From NCBI GenBank assembly GCA_018266965.1, contig JAFDZJ010000451.1:1-6688 (forward strand): a DNA stretch of 6,688 nt, in the 5' to 3' direction. Each line of letters begins with the position of its first letter. Position 1 is the stretch's first letter. Source of the DNA: Bacteroidota bacterium. Its GTDB lineage: Bacteria; Bacteroidota; Bacteroidia; Flavobacteriales; Weeksellaceae. Below are positions 1 through 6,350 of the stretch, in pieces. The notes beneath the pieces were generated by a model that was not told where the DNA came from, did not search any database, and saw only the letters and a list, made by a program, of their open reading frames with translations. Both the position numbers and the translations under genes were made by a program.

Positions 1-935
1 CAAACGGAGTCGCCATTTGTACCACCACATTTGGCTCTCACATATAGATCGTAGCTTGTGTTAGGAGTAAGAGAGCTTATATTTTGTGTATTTGCCGTAA
101 CAACCGATGGAGATGTTGGTATTCCGGAACCACCTGCAACTACAGCGAAATCCCAAGAAGTTTCTGTACCTCCTATTGTCCAACTTGCAGTGGCAGAATT
201 AGTAGTGATATTATTAACTGTAAGTGCAGTTGGTGCAGGACAAGAAACCAAGTAATCAAATCCAATTCTTGGTCTTCTATAATTGGAGGAGTTAAGTACA
301 GCTGCCAAAGTACCATCAACGGTATTTACATATTTTGTTGTATTGTTGTTGGCGGTGCTTACACAAGGCGAAGTATATTCGTATTCCCAAGTTACATTAG
401 TTGTATTGCCTGTATTTACATATTCAAACATTACCATAAGGTTAGTGCTGGTAGGATAAACAAAATTGGCAGAAAAAACCAATTGTTTAGGACCTACAGC
501 TCCTGCTGTTGCGGTTGCAGGGTTGTTGTCATATACTTTTGTTGCACCAGTAATTAGTGTTGCCCAATCTGGACTTGTGGAACCAAAATCTGTAGAAGTT
601 GTGGTTGCCAAATAAATTTTGAGATTTGGTGTACCTCCCAAATCAGTAGCTGTTATCTTGTTCAGATAAATTGAGGTTAGAGTTTGTCCTACTATTCCTG
701 TAAGTTGGGAAGCAGGATAGATAACCGCATGCCTACTCGTTGATAGAGCAGTGCTAGAACTTGCGGGAGCGTAAACATTTGTCCCTAATCCGGTGGTACA
801 GTTACCTGCAACAGGAAACAACTGTGCTGTTGTCCATTGAGGAATAATCAAGGAAAGCAGTAGCAAAAACGCATACCGAAATCCTGTTTTCTTAAGATTT
901 TCTTTGAAATCTTTAAAAGAATTTAGATTTTTCAT
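1..935 (-). CDS. Secreted FN3-domain protein, probable T9SS cargo (3' end outside window)
   Basis: The frame is open from an ATG at 935 down to the left edge, giving 311 residues with no stop, so the gene is cut by the window. Residues 1-38 look like a long signal peptide: a Lys-rich start, a hydrophobic core (AFLLLLSLIIP, residues 22-32) and a likely cut near TTAQ. Residues about 39-231 are Thr/Ser/Asn-rich and beta-strand-like, with short patterns (LKIYLATTTSTDF, LMVMFEYVNTGN) resembling the N-terminal beta-sandwich of many Bacteroidota exoproteins. From Cys232 an FN3 domain starts (CPAPTALTV, SATASWT, then SLTPNTSYDLYVRAKC). Such proteins usually end in a T9SS type A sorting domain, which would lie off the left edge and cannot be seen here. 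It would be exported to the cell surface or medium; its substrate is unknown. Plus-strand frames over this gene are antisense shadows. Confidence 0.88.
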   Translation of the reverse strand, partial: MKNLNSFKDFKENLKKTGFRYAFLLLLSLIIPQWTTAQLFPVAGNCTTGLGTNVYAPASSSTALSTSRHAVIYPASQLTGIVGQTLTSIYLNKITATDLGGTPNLKIYLATTTSTDFGSTSPDWATLITGATKVYDNNPATATAGAVGPKQLVFSANFVYPTSTNLMVMFEYVNTGNTTNVTWEYEYTSPCVSTANNNTTKYVNTVDGTLAAVLNSSNYRRPRIGFDYLVSCPAPTALTVNNITTNSATASWTIGGTETSWDFAVVAGGSGIPTSPSVVTANTQNISSLTPNTSYDLYVRAKCGGTNGDSV

Positions 936-961
936 ATTTTAAAAATTTTATTAATCAAGTA

Positions 962-969
962 CAAATATA
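962..969 (-). promoter_or_regulatory. Candidate -7 element for the FN3-protein gene
   Basis: Read on the minus strand this is TATATTTG, an exact fit to the Bacteroidota -7 consensus TAnnTTTG, 26 bases before the ATG at 935. No TTG is found at the usual distance for a -33 element; the DNA there is almost pure A/T. The leader shows no Shine-Dalgarno sequence, which is normal for the phylum. Confidence 0.5.
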
Positions 970-1170
970 TATATTTTTATAAGAATTATTTTATTTTTTT
1001 TGAAATTATTGCGTGATAATTTAATGGAACTTAATGATAAGGGTATAATTCATATTTAATAAACAAACGATTGAATTATTTTATTGATTTTTGTTAAATT
1101 CTATTTTCACCCTGCTCCAATTGTCTAAAATAGGATATTGACATTAATTACGATTCTTTTGATATGTAAT

Positions 1171-1204
1171 AAAAAAATCCTTGGATAGAAACTACCCAAG
1201 GATT
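1171..1204 (-). terminator. Rho-independent terminator of the small outer-membrane protein gene
   Basis: AATCCTTGG (1176-1184) pairs perfectly with CCAAGGATT (1196-1204) around an 11-base loop. On the minus strand the stem is followed by a run of seven T (the A run at 1171-1177). It starts 24 bases after the TAA of the gene at 1229-1669. On the plus strand the stem is followed by GCCTTTTG, not a clean T run, so it acts mainly for the minus strand. Confidence 0.85.
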
Positions 1205-1228
1205 GCCTTTTGTTATTGATTCTTAAAT

Positions 1229-1669
1229 TTAGAAATTAAAAGAAACTCCTAGTGATCCATTATTTCCAAACTCGCCATAGACACCTATATTGTTGTTGAA
1301 GAAATATCTGACACCAATATGAGCACCTATTCCAAAATTACTATGCAAAACACCTAAATCCAATCCAGGATAGATGTCCCATTCTTTTGGTAAATTTAGA
1401 GGTTCTTGCAAATGTGCATTTACTCTTCCGAATAAAAACAAATTATTGTCTTTGTCCCCATCTTTGTACCCCGAAAAATAAATATTAGCTCCTGCACCGA
1501 TCGAAACAATCTTGGATAGTCCATAGTCAAATGTGCCAACCAATCCCGTTCCGTATCCCCAACCATTGAGACCTACTTGTAATTTTTTGTCAGCTTTTCC
1601 TGTATAGGCTTGTGCAGAGACTAATCCACCCAAAACAACCAACGCTATTGAGAAGAATAATTTTTTCAT
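1229..1669 (-). CDS. Small outer-membrane beta-barrel protein (possibly DUF6646 family)
   Basis: This 146-residue protein begins with a clear Sec signal peptide (MKKLFFSIALVVLGGLVSAQA, residues 1-21; likely cut after SAQA). The remainder alternates polar and hydrophobic/aromatic residues in about eight stretches, such as LQVGLNGW, VGTFDYGL, SIGAGANIYF, LFLFGRVNAHL, IYPGLDLGV, IGAHIGVRYFF and LGVSFNF. It ends in Phe, as expected of a substrate of the BAM barrel-insertion machinery. I infer an eight-stranded barrel. The start (QAYTGKADKKLQVG), the central YPGLDLG and the late GVRYFF recall the uncharacterised flavobacterial DUF6646 family, but that is from memory. There are no enzyme motifs, and the role is unknown: a structural barrel or small porin-like protein. 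It is a single-gene unit with its own terminator, divergent from the omega-amidase gene. Confidence 0.85.
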   Translation of the reverse strand: MKKLFFSIALVVLGGLVSAQAYTGKADKKLQVGLNGWGYGTGLVGTFDYGLSKIVSIGAGANIYFSGYKDGDKDNNLFLFGRVNAHLQEPLNLPKEWDIYPGLDLGVLHSNFGIGAHIGVRYFFNNNIGVYGEFGNNGSLGVSFNF

Positions 1670-1704
1670 AATTTTTTTATATTTTTAATTGAATTTAACT
1701 TTTG

Positions 1705-1712
1705 CAAATTTA
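1705..1712 (-). promoter_or_regulatory. Candidate -7 element for the small barrel-protein gene
   Basis: On the minus strand this reads TAAATTTG, matching TAnnTTTG, 35 bases upstream of the ATG at 1669. No clear -33 TTG lies at the expected distance. It sits back to back with the plus-strand promoter of the omega-amidase gene in the same 115-bp gap. Confidence 0.5.
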
Positions 1713-1741
1713 ACATTATTAACGGACTTTTCCATTAGATA

Positions 1742-1772
1742 TTGCTTTCTCTATCATTTTATTCTACCTTTG
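1742..1772 (+). promoter_or_regulatory. Bacteroidota-type promoter for the omega-amidase gene
   Basis: TTG (1742-1744), a 20-base spacer and TACCTTTG (1765-1772) match the -33/-7 pattern TTG-N17-23-TAnnTTTG. Transcription would start about 5-8 bases downstream, just before the ATG at 1785, so the leader is very short. This placement argues that the upstream in-frame ATG at 1689, which lies before the promoter, is not the real start. Confidence 0.6.
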
Positions 1773-1784
1773 TTCTCATATTTA

Positions 1785-2549
1785 ATGAAAATGAAAAGTC
1801 TAAAAATTGCAGGTTTAAATCTAGATATTATTTGGAAAAATAAAATAGAAAATTACCTATCCATTGAAAAAAAAGCAGAAAATATACTGGCGGATATTAT
1901 AGTGTTGCCAGAGATGTTTTCTACTGGATTTTGTATGGACGCAAATGAAATTGCCGATCAAAAAAACGAAACCTTACAATGGATGATTAATCTTGCTACA
2001 ACCAAACAAACAGCTATTGCGGGAAGTGTTGCGGTGCGAGAAAATGGAAAATTTTTCAATCGTTTCTACTTTGTTTTTCCCGATGGTAGCTATGATTTTT
2101 ATGACAAAAGACACCTGTTTTCCTATTCCGGAGAGGACAAAGTATATACACCAGGAAAGGAAAGAAAAATTATTAATTACAAAGGATTTAGGATTTTGTT
2201 ACAAATTTGTTATGACCTCAGATTTCCAGTTTTTTCTAGGAATAATGATGATTATGATGCTGTATTTTTTGTTGCCAATTGGCCGGAATCGAGAGTCGTG
2301 GCTTGGAACCATCTGTTGAAAGCCCGAGCGATAGAAAATCAAGCATTTGTATTTGGGGTAAATAGGATTGGCACCGATGGAAATAATCTAACTTATACAA
2401 AATCTAGTCATTGTTTTTCCTTTGATGGAGAAGAAATTTCAGTGATAGAAGATGAGGTTTTCTATGCAACTTTGGACAAAGATCAGTTATTGTCGTTTAG
2501 AGAAAAATTTCAATTTCTAAATGATAGAGATGCTTTTTCATTATTGTAA
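1785..2549 (+). CDS. Nitrilase-family omega-amidase (YafV/Nit2-like)
   Basis: This 254-residue carbon-nitrogen hydrolase carries the full nitrilase triad in family motifs: Glu43 in VLPEMFSTGF, Lys108 in YDKRHLFSYSGE and Cys142 in QICYDLRFPVF. These are followed by NWPESR (166-170) and the ARAIENQAFVFGVNRIGTDG segment (180-199). The motif set fits the YafV/Nit2 branch, which hydrolyses 2-oxoglutaramate and 2-oxosuccinamate to the 2-oxoacid and ammonia, a repair and methionine-salvage step in the cytoplasm. The later loop reads TYTKSSHC where many relatives have Gly before the Ser, a minor difference. I chose the ATG at 1785; the in-frame ATG at 1791 is equally plausible and changes two residues. 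The longer frame from 1689 adds 32 residues with no family match and overlaps the promoter. Substrate assignment is from family knowledge; the gene stands alone. Confidence 0.9.
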   Translation: MKMKSLKIAGLNLDIIWKNKIENYLSIEKKAENILADIIVLPEMFSTGFCMDANEIADQKNETLQWMINLATTKQTAIAGSVAVRENGKFFNRFYFVFPDGSYDFYDKRHLFSYSGEDKVYTPGKERKIINYKGFRILLQICYDLRFPVFSRNNDDYDAVFFVANWPESRVVAWNHLLKARAIENQAFVFGVNRIGTDGNNLTYTKSSHCFSFDGEEISVIEDEVFYATLDKDQLLSFREKFQFLNDRDAFSLL

Positions 2550-2560
2550 TACAACCTATA

Positions 2561-2595
2561 AAAAAAACTAACTCGAAATGAGTTAGTCTTTTTTT
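2561..2595. terminator. Bidirectional terminator between the omega-amidase and histone-like genes
   Basis: ACTAACTC (2567-2574) and GAGTTAGT (2580-2587) form an 8-bp perfect stem around a GAAAT loop. Seven T follow on the plus strand (2589-2595) and a run of seven A precedes it (2561-2567), giving a T tract on the minus strand as well. It begins 12 bases after the omega-amidase stop and lies 17 bases past the stop of the convergent histone-like gene, so it can end both transcripts. Confidence 0.88.
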
Positions 2596-2611
2596 GAAAA
2601 AAAATTGGAGA

Positions 2612-2788
2612 TTATGCTTTTGATGCTTCTACCGACTCTTTTCTGAATTCTTTGAAAAGTTTGCTTAGTTCCAAGGCTGCTTTTCTAGCTCTGGTACCAG
2701 CAGCTTTGTTGCCTTTTTCAACTTGTTGTGCAGCTTCTTTGGAAAATGTTTCGTACTCTGCAGTAATCTTTTCGATTAATTCTTTCAT
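2612..2788 (-). CDS. Histone H1-like protein, Hc1 family, without the basic tail
   Basis: The minus-strand frame from ATG at 2788 to TAA at 2612 encodes 58 residues, MKELIEKITAEYETF through VEASKA. The core GNKAAGTRARKAALEL (26-41), followed by SKLFKEFRKESVEASK, is the short histone H1-like protein common in Bacteroidota. It resembles the N-terminal domain of chlamydial Hc1, which has GNKAAAQRVR and YRKESIKAEK at matching places. The protein is predicted to be helical with a turn near Gly26. By count it has 10 Lys, 3 Arg and 10 Glu, so it is only mildly basic, and it lacks the Lys/Ala/Pro-rich C-terminal tail that gives Hc1 most of its DNA binding. A nucleoid-associated role is inferred from the family name and is not demonstrated by the sequence. 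It has its own promoter and shares the terminator at 2561-2595. Confidence 0.9.
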   Translation of the reverse strand: MKELIEKITAEYETFSKEAAQQVEKGNKAAGTRARKAALELSKLFKEFRKESVEASKA

Positions 2789-2817
2789 AGTGTATAATTT
2801 TTTAATGAATAAGGTTG

Positions 2818-2846
2818 CAAATATAATATTTTAGTTGAAATAACAA
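2818..2846 (-). promoter_or_regulatory. Bacteroidota-type promoter for the histone-like gene
   Basis: On the minus strand, TTG (2846-2844), an 18-base spacer and TATATTTG (2825-2818) match TTG-N17-23-TAnnTTTG. Transcription would start near 2811, giving a leader of roughly 20-25 bases before the ATG at 2788. This is one of the two promoters in the window with both elements at good spacing. Confidence 0.65.
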
Positions 2847-3033
2847 TATAAAAATATAGGAAAATAAAGGTTTTTGAGCGGTTTTTTGAATTTATTTTAA
2901 ATAGTTTATTGGATAACATTCTTTTCGCAGTTCAAAATGATAATTTATTTAGTATTCAACTTCATTATAATGATAGATATATAGATGTTTTTCCCCAATA
3001 TTTGTATTTTTTTTATGTTGAATGGTTAAAACC

Positions 3034-3041
3034 TATCTTTG
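3034..3041 (+). promoter_or_regulatory. Candidate -7 element for tsaB
   Basis: TATCTTTG is an exact fit to TAnnTTTG, 20 bases before the ATG at 3062. The nearest upstream TTG (3018-3020) leaves only 13 bases of spacer, shorter than usual, so the -33 element is unclear. Its position supports the start at 3062 over an upstream in-frame TTG at 2909. Confidence 0.5.
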
Positions 3042-3061
3042 CAAAAAAATTACCAAAGAAA

Positions 3062-3742
3062 ATGAAAATCCTACATCTTGAAAGTTCTTCCAAAAACTGT
3101 TCGGTTGCTATTTCCGATGATGAAAATTTACTATGCCTTTGTGAGGAGGTTTCGGAAAATTTCAAGCAATCCGAAAGCCTTCATGTTTTTGTAAAATGGG
3201 CTTTGGAAGGAGCTGGATTGGAGCTGAAACAACTAGATGCGGTTTCATTGGGAAAGGGTCCGGGTTCTTATACTGGACTTAGGATTGGGGCTGCTGCTGC
3301 CAAAGGATTTTGTTTTTCCCTTAATCTTCCGCTTATTGCCATCAATTCTTTGGAAACTATGGTTTTTCCATTTCTTAACTCATCTTATGATTGTGTTATT
3401 CCTCTTGTTGATGCTAGGAGAATGGAGGTGTATTGTGCTGTGTATGATGGAGTTTCGGGAAATGAAATTCAACCTACGGAAGCTAAAATATTGGACGAAA
3501 ATTCTTTTAAAGAATTTAAAAATAAGAAAATCCTTTTTGTTGGTGATGGTGTTATAAAAGCAAAAGAAATTTTGCAATTGCCACAAGCGGAGTACAATAG
3601 TCAAATCTATCCTTCTGCACAATATTTGGTAAATGCAGCGGTAGAGAAATTCAACAATAATGATTTTGAAGATATTGCTTATTTCGAACCTTTTTATCTT
3701 AAAGATTTTCAAGGGGTAAAGAAAAAGAAAAGCGAAGATTAA
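3062..3742 (+). CDS. tsaB: TsaB, tRNA t6A(37) threonylcarbamoyladenosine biosynthesis protein
   Basis: This 226-residue protein is the normal length for TsaB (formerly YeaZ). It opens with MKILHLESSSKNCSVAI, the first strand-loop of the ASKHA fold, and carries the family signature GPGSYTGLRIGAAAAKG (66-82), then INSLETM (94-100) and DARRMEVYCAVYDG (117-130). It ends with FYLKDF before a Lys-rich tail. TsaB is the non-catalytic paralogue and dimer partner of TsaD; with TsaE they transfer threonylcarbamoyl from TsaC product to A37 of ANN-decoding tRNAs in the cytoplasm. The metal-binding His motif of TsaD is not seen, as expected for TsaB. The ATG at 3062 is chosen because the family motif begins there; the frame stays open upstream to a TTG at 2909, but that stretch has no family match and holds the promoter element. 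Its last codons form part of the shared terminator. Confidence 0.95.
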   Translation: MKILHLESSSKNCSVAISDDENLLCLCEEVSENFKQSESLHVFVKWALEGAGLELKQLDAVSLGKGPGSYTGLRIGAAAAKGFCFSLNLPLIAINSLETMVFPFLNSSYDCVIPLVDARRMEVYCAVYDGVSGNEIQPTEAKILDENSFKEFKNKKILFVGDGVIKAKEILQLPQAEYNSQIYPSAQYLVNAAVEKFNNNDFEDIAYFEPFYLKDFQGVKKKKSED

Positions 3743-3759
3743 TCTTCGCTTATTTTTTT
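3725..3759. terminator. Shared bidirectional terminator overlapping both tsaB and porW/sprE ends
   Basis: AAGCGAAGATT (3730-3740) and AATCTTCGCTT (3741-3751) form a perfect 22-base palindrome, giving about a 9-bp stem with a four-base loop. The tsaB stop codon (3740-3742) sits in the loop, its last three codons (AGC GAA GAT) form the left arm, and the complementary stop of the minus-strand gene (3752-3750) overlaps the outer right arm. The plus strand continues with seven T (3753-3759); the minus strand continues into T-rich TTTCTTTTTC. It should end transcripts from both directions. Confidence 0.85.
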
Positions 3760-6269
3760 GGTAATGCTATTGTTGGCATATCATTCGCCGATTGCAGTTT
3801 TTCCTGTCTTTTTCTTATGGCTTCTTCTTTGGTTCTGTTGGGAAAGTTTTTGGGATCACCAGGACTATTGAATAGTCCACCGTTGTTATTAGGAGGAGGT
3901 GCTACAGGATTATTATTTTGGTTGTTATTGACAGGATTTCCATGTTGATCTGCCATTTGCATTTTCAAATCGCTTTTCAGATAATTTAGCATTTCCTTGG
4001 CTTTCAATCCTTCCGGAGTTTTGGCATAGTTCAGTACAATTTGTTCCAGTTGCAAAATCATCACTTCTTTGCCGGATAATTTACCGGTCAGCAAGGCATT
4101 TAACAAAGATAATTTAGGGACTAAAGCATCTTTTGGAAAATCGGTTAAAGTTTTTTCTACCAATGTCTTACTCTTGGCGAATTGTTCGTCTTTGTATAGG
4201 TTATAAGCGTCTGTGTAGGCTTTTTCTACAACTTCGGAGGATTTCACAAAATTATTTCCTCTAGGGTTTCTTGCAAATTCTGCATAAGAAGTATAAGGAT
4301 AGTCGGTAAGTAGTTTTTGCTTTGCTCTTTCCGCTATTTCTGGATTTTTCTCATAGTTCATAGCGAAAATTTGGTACAAAGCTTTTAGCATGGTATCTTC
4401 CTCCGGTTGATTGTCCACCAAATTGTAGAGTGTTTTTGTTGCCAAAGGTCTGTTACTGAATAGGTTTTCATACATCATGCCAAGTCCTAGTGAAGCGGTA
4501 TCTCTTTCTTTTTTCAGGTTGCTCAATGTATTGACATCTGTAGGGATTTTTTCTACATAAAAAGAGGTTTCGTACCTTCGTGGATCTGGAGCTGTTGTAG
4601 TTCCCAAAGCGGTACTTTTCATGTCGGAAATACTTGCCATTTTTGCAGAGAAACGCCAATTGTCTGCCAAACCTCTGTCGCCCCAAATTTGTTTGAAGGC
4701 AGAAACACCTTTGGCAACAGTATTGGTATTATTGAAATAGAAACCTTTGGTACTGGTTCCGAAATCTTGAAAATTATTTCCTCCACTTCCAAAAATAGAA
4801 TTTTTACCAAAATCTCCAGAGTCAAATCCTTCGCTTCTTTCTTTTTGTTTCCTTTCTCTTTCAGCAATATTTTCTTTGGCTTTCAATTTGTCGATATAAG
4901 TTTGGAAATAAGCATTTCTTTGGCTTTCGGACATTTTGGAAAGTGCTAATATGCTATCATTTTTTTTGATGAGGTAATAGTTTTTGGAAAGTTTTTTAAT
5001 GTTTTCACTTTGCTCCCTCAATAGATTTTTTGTTGGTTCGTGGGTCATGACAACCAAAGCGGAGTCGTAATAGACACCTGCTGCGATGTATTCGTCTTTA
5101 TCAAAAAAATGTTTACCAATTTCATAATAGTCCAATCCTTTTATCTGTGGATCTTTGCCCTTTTCTTTTAATGATTTTTTGAAAAAAGCCAAAGCATCAT
5201 CTTTCTTTCCTACTTGGTTTGCCATAATTCCCAAAGCGTAGTAAAATTCATTTTTTCTAGACGCATAAGTTCCTTTTTTGCTTATGTTTTCCAGGTATTT
5301 TTTTGCACCTTCATAATCAGTTTTGCTGTTGTAGGTTTTAGCAATTTCTATTTGAGATTTCACTTCAAATTCAAAATCATTGGCATATTTATACGCATTC
5401 AGAAAACTCTCTCTTGCTTCTGTATTCTTTCCCATTTCCATTTGCAATTGTCCTTTTAGGAAAGAAATTCTACTTTTCAAAGGTCTATCTTTATTTACCT
5501 CGAAAGCTTTGTTGAGTTGTGCAATAGCGAGTTCCTTTTTGCCAAATAAAATCAAATTTTCAGCATGGAAAACAGTTAGTAGTCGTTGGTATTTTTTACT
5601 AATATCTTGCTTTTCCAAATCACTAAATATAGTATTTGCTTTATGGTAATCTTTCAGTTGAGAATATGCTAATCCTTGATAGATAGTTGCCAGAGGCATC
5701 CTTTTATCTTTTGGCATAAGGAGTTTCAAACTATTGTACGCATCTAAAGCTTCCAAGGCTTTGTGTTGGTAGATTCTAGCTTTCATCAGCACAATGTAGG
5801 CATCGAAAATTTGGTCATTTTTTTCAATTCCTTTTCTTGTAACCGAATAATGTTGTATCGTTTTTAATGCTTTTGCTTCGGCTATTTCTAATATGGTTGC
5901 ACCTTTTACTGGTGGACTAGAAGAGCCAGAAGAATTGAGGTCTGCAGGAGACATTCCACCAGGATTTCTTCCTCCGAAATTAGGAACTTGGCTTCCACCA
6001 TTGTTGTTAGTAAAACCCGGATTGATTGGTGTGAGTCCTTCTACAACTTCGTTGTATTTCAATAGTGGGATATATCCGGAATAGAAATTGTCTTTATGAG
6101 ATTTGGCTCGGTTATCCAACTCTGTTTGTAGAGCATCTTTTGCGTTGAAAAGTGTGTTGTTATTGGCTACAAAACCTTTGAGAATCTTGCCTCTTGCTTC
6201 CGGTCTTTTGTTGATACCGCAAGAAAAAAGCAATGCACTTATGAATATATAGAGTATATTTTTTTTCAT
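3750..6269 (-). CDS. sprE: PorW/SprE-type T9SS and gliding-motility TPR lipoprotein
   Basis: This 839-residue lipoprotein is close in length to Flavobacterium johnsoniae SprE (about 870). Residues 1-17 form a lipoprotein signal ending in LFSC, with Cys17 the lipidated residue. TPR-like helical repeats run from about 125 to 420 (YQGLAYSQLKDYHKA, FLKGQLQMEMGKNTEA, YYALGIMANQVGKKDDA) and again from about 590 to 765. A charged helix (about 459-480) and a Gly-rich linker (480-506) precede the segment FKQIWGDRGLADNWRFSAK (525-543), a pattern I recall as characteristic of this family. Low-complexity stretches lie at 83-123 (Gly/Ser/Pro/Asn) and 776-810 (Asn/Pro/Gly). PorW/SprE is an accessory lipoprotein needed for T9SS function, reported to contact the PorK/N ring; gliding itself depends on the organism. 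It lies downstream of maf on the same strand, so cotranscription is likely. The symbol is used by similarity. Confidence 0.88.
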   Translation of the reverse strand: MKKNILYIFISALLFSCGINKRPEARGKILKGFVANNNTLFNAKDALQTELDNRAKSHKDNFYSGYIPLLKYNEVVEGLTPINPGFTNNNGGSQVPNFGGRNPGGMSPADLNSSGSSSPPVKGATILEIAEAKALKTIQHYSVTRKGIEKNDQIFDAYIVLMKARIYQHKALEALDAYNSLKLLMPKDKRMPLATIYQGLAYSQLKDYHKANTIFSDLEKQDISKKYQRLLTVFHAENLILFGKKELAIAQLNKAFEVNKDRPLKSRISFLKGQLQMEMGKNTEARESFLNAYKYANDFEFEVKSQIEIAKTYNSKTDYEGAKKYLENISKKGTYASRKNEFYYALGIMANQVGKKDDALAFFKKSLKEKGKDPQIKGLDYYEIGKHFFDKDEYIAAGVYYDSALVVMTHEPTKNLLREQSENIKKLSKNYYLIKKNDSILALSKMSESQRNAYFQTYIDKLKAKENIAERERKQKERSEGFDSGDFGKNSIFGSGGNNFQDFGTSTKGFYFNNTNTVAKGVSAFKQIWGDRGLADNWRFSAKMASISDMKSTALGTTTAPDPRRYETSFYVEKIPTDVNTLSNLKKERDTASLGLGMMYENLFSNRPLATKTLYNLVDNQPEEDTMLKALYQIFAMNYEKNPEIAERAKQKLLTDYPYTSYAEFARNPRGNNFVKSSEVVEKAYTDAYNLYKDEQFAKSKTLVEKTLTDFPKDALVPKLSLLNALLTGKLSGKEVMILQLEQIVLNYAKTPEGLKAKEMLNYLKSDLKMQMADQHGNPVNNNQNNNPVAPPPNNNGGLFNSPGDPKNFPNRTKEEAIRKRQEKLQSANDMPTIALPKK

Positions 6270-6295
6270 TTCGTAATTAATAACTTCAAAAACGA

Positions 6296-6307
6296 CAAAA
6301 TATTTTG
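6296..6307. repeat. 12-bp perfect palindrome in the maf-sprE gap
   Basis: CAAAATATTTTG is its own reverse complement and lies 27 bases upstream of the SprE-like ATG, inside an 81-bp gap that contains no recognisable -7 element or terminator. It might be an operator, but in DNA this rich in A and T a palindrome of this size can arise by chance. Confidence 0.3.
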
Positions 6308-6350
6308 TTGAATTTTATTTTTTTGGTAAATTTAATGAAAATTTTGGTTA

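Noticed and set aside
84..557. A 157-residue plus-strand open frame rich in Cys, Tyr and Ser
   Set aside because: It is antisense to the FN3-protein gene, which has a signal peptide and a recognisable domain; the Cys/Ser-rich composition is that of a reverse-frame shadow.
1001..1170. Possible small peptides in the AT-rich gap, such as a 16-residue minus-strand frame starting MSISYF
   Set aside because: Too short, with no promoter or family match; nothing distinguishes it from chance.
1689..1784. A 32-residue N-terminal extension of the omega-amidase
   Set aside because: The family motif pattern starts at the ATG at 1785 or 1791, and the extension overlaps the TTG-N20-TACCTTTG promoter.
2652..2834. 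A 60-residue plus-strand frame with a hydrophobic, secreted look
   Set aside because: It is antisense to the histone H1-like gene, whose sequence matches a known family with its own promoter and terminator.
4468..5649. Several 70-90 residue frames on both strands
   Set aside because: All lie inside the SprE-like gene in other frames and show no family motif or separate promoter.
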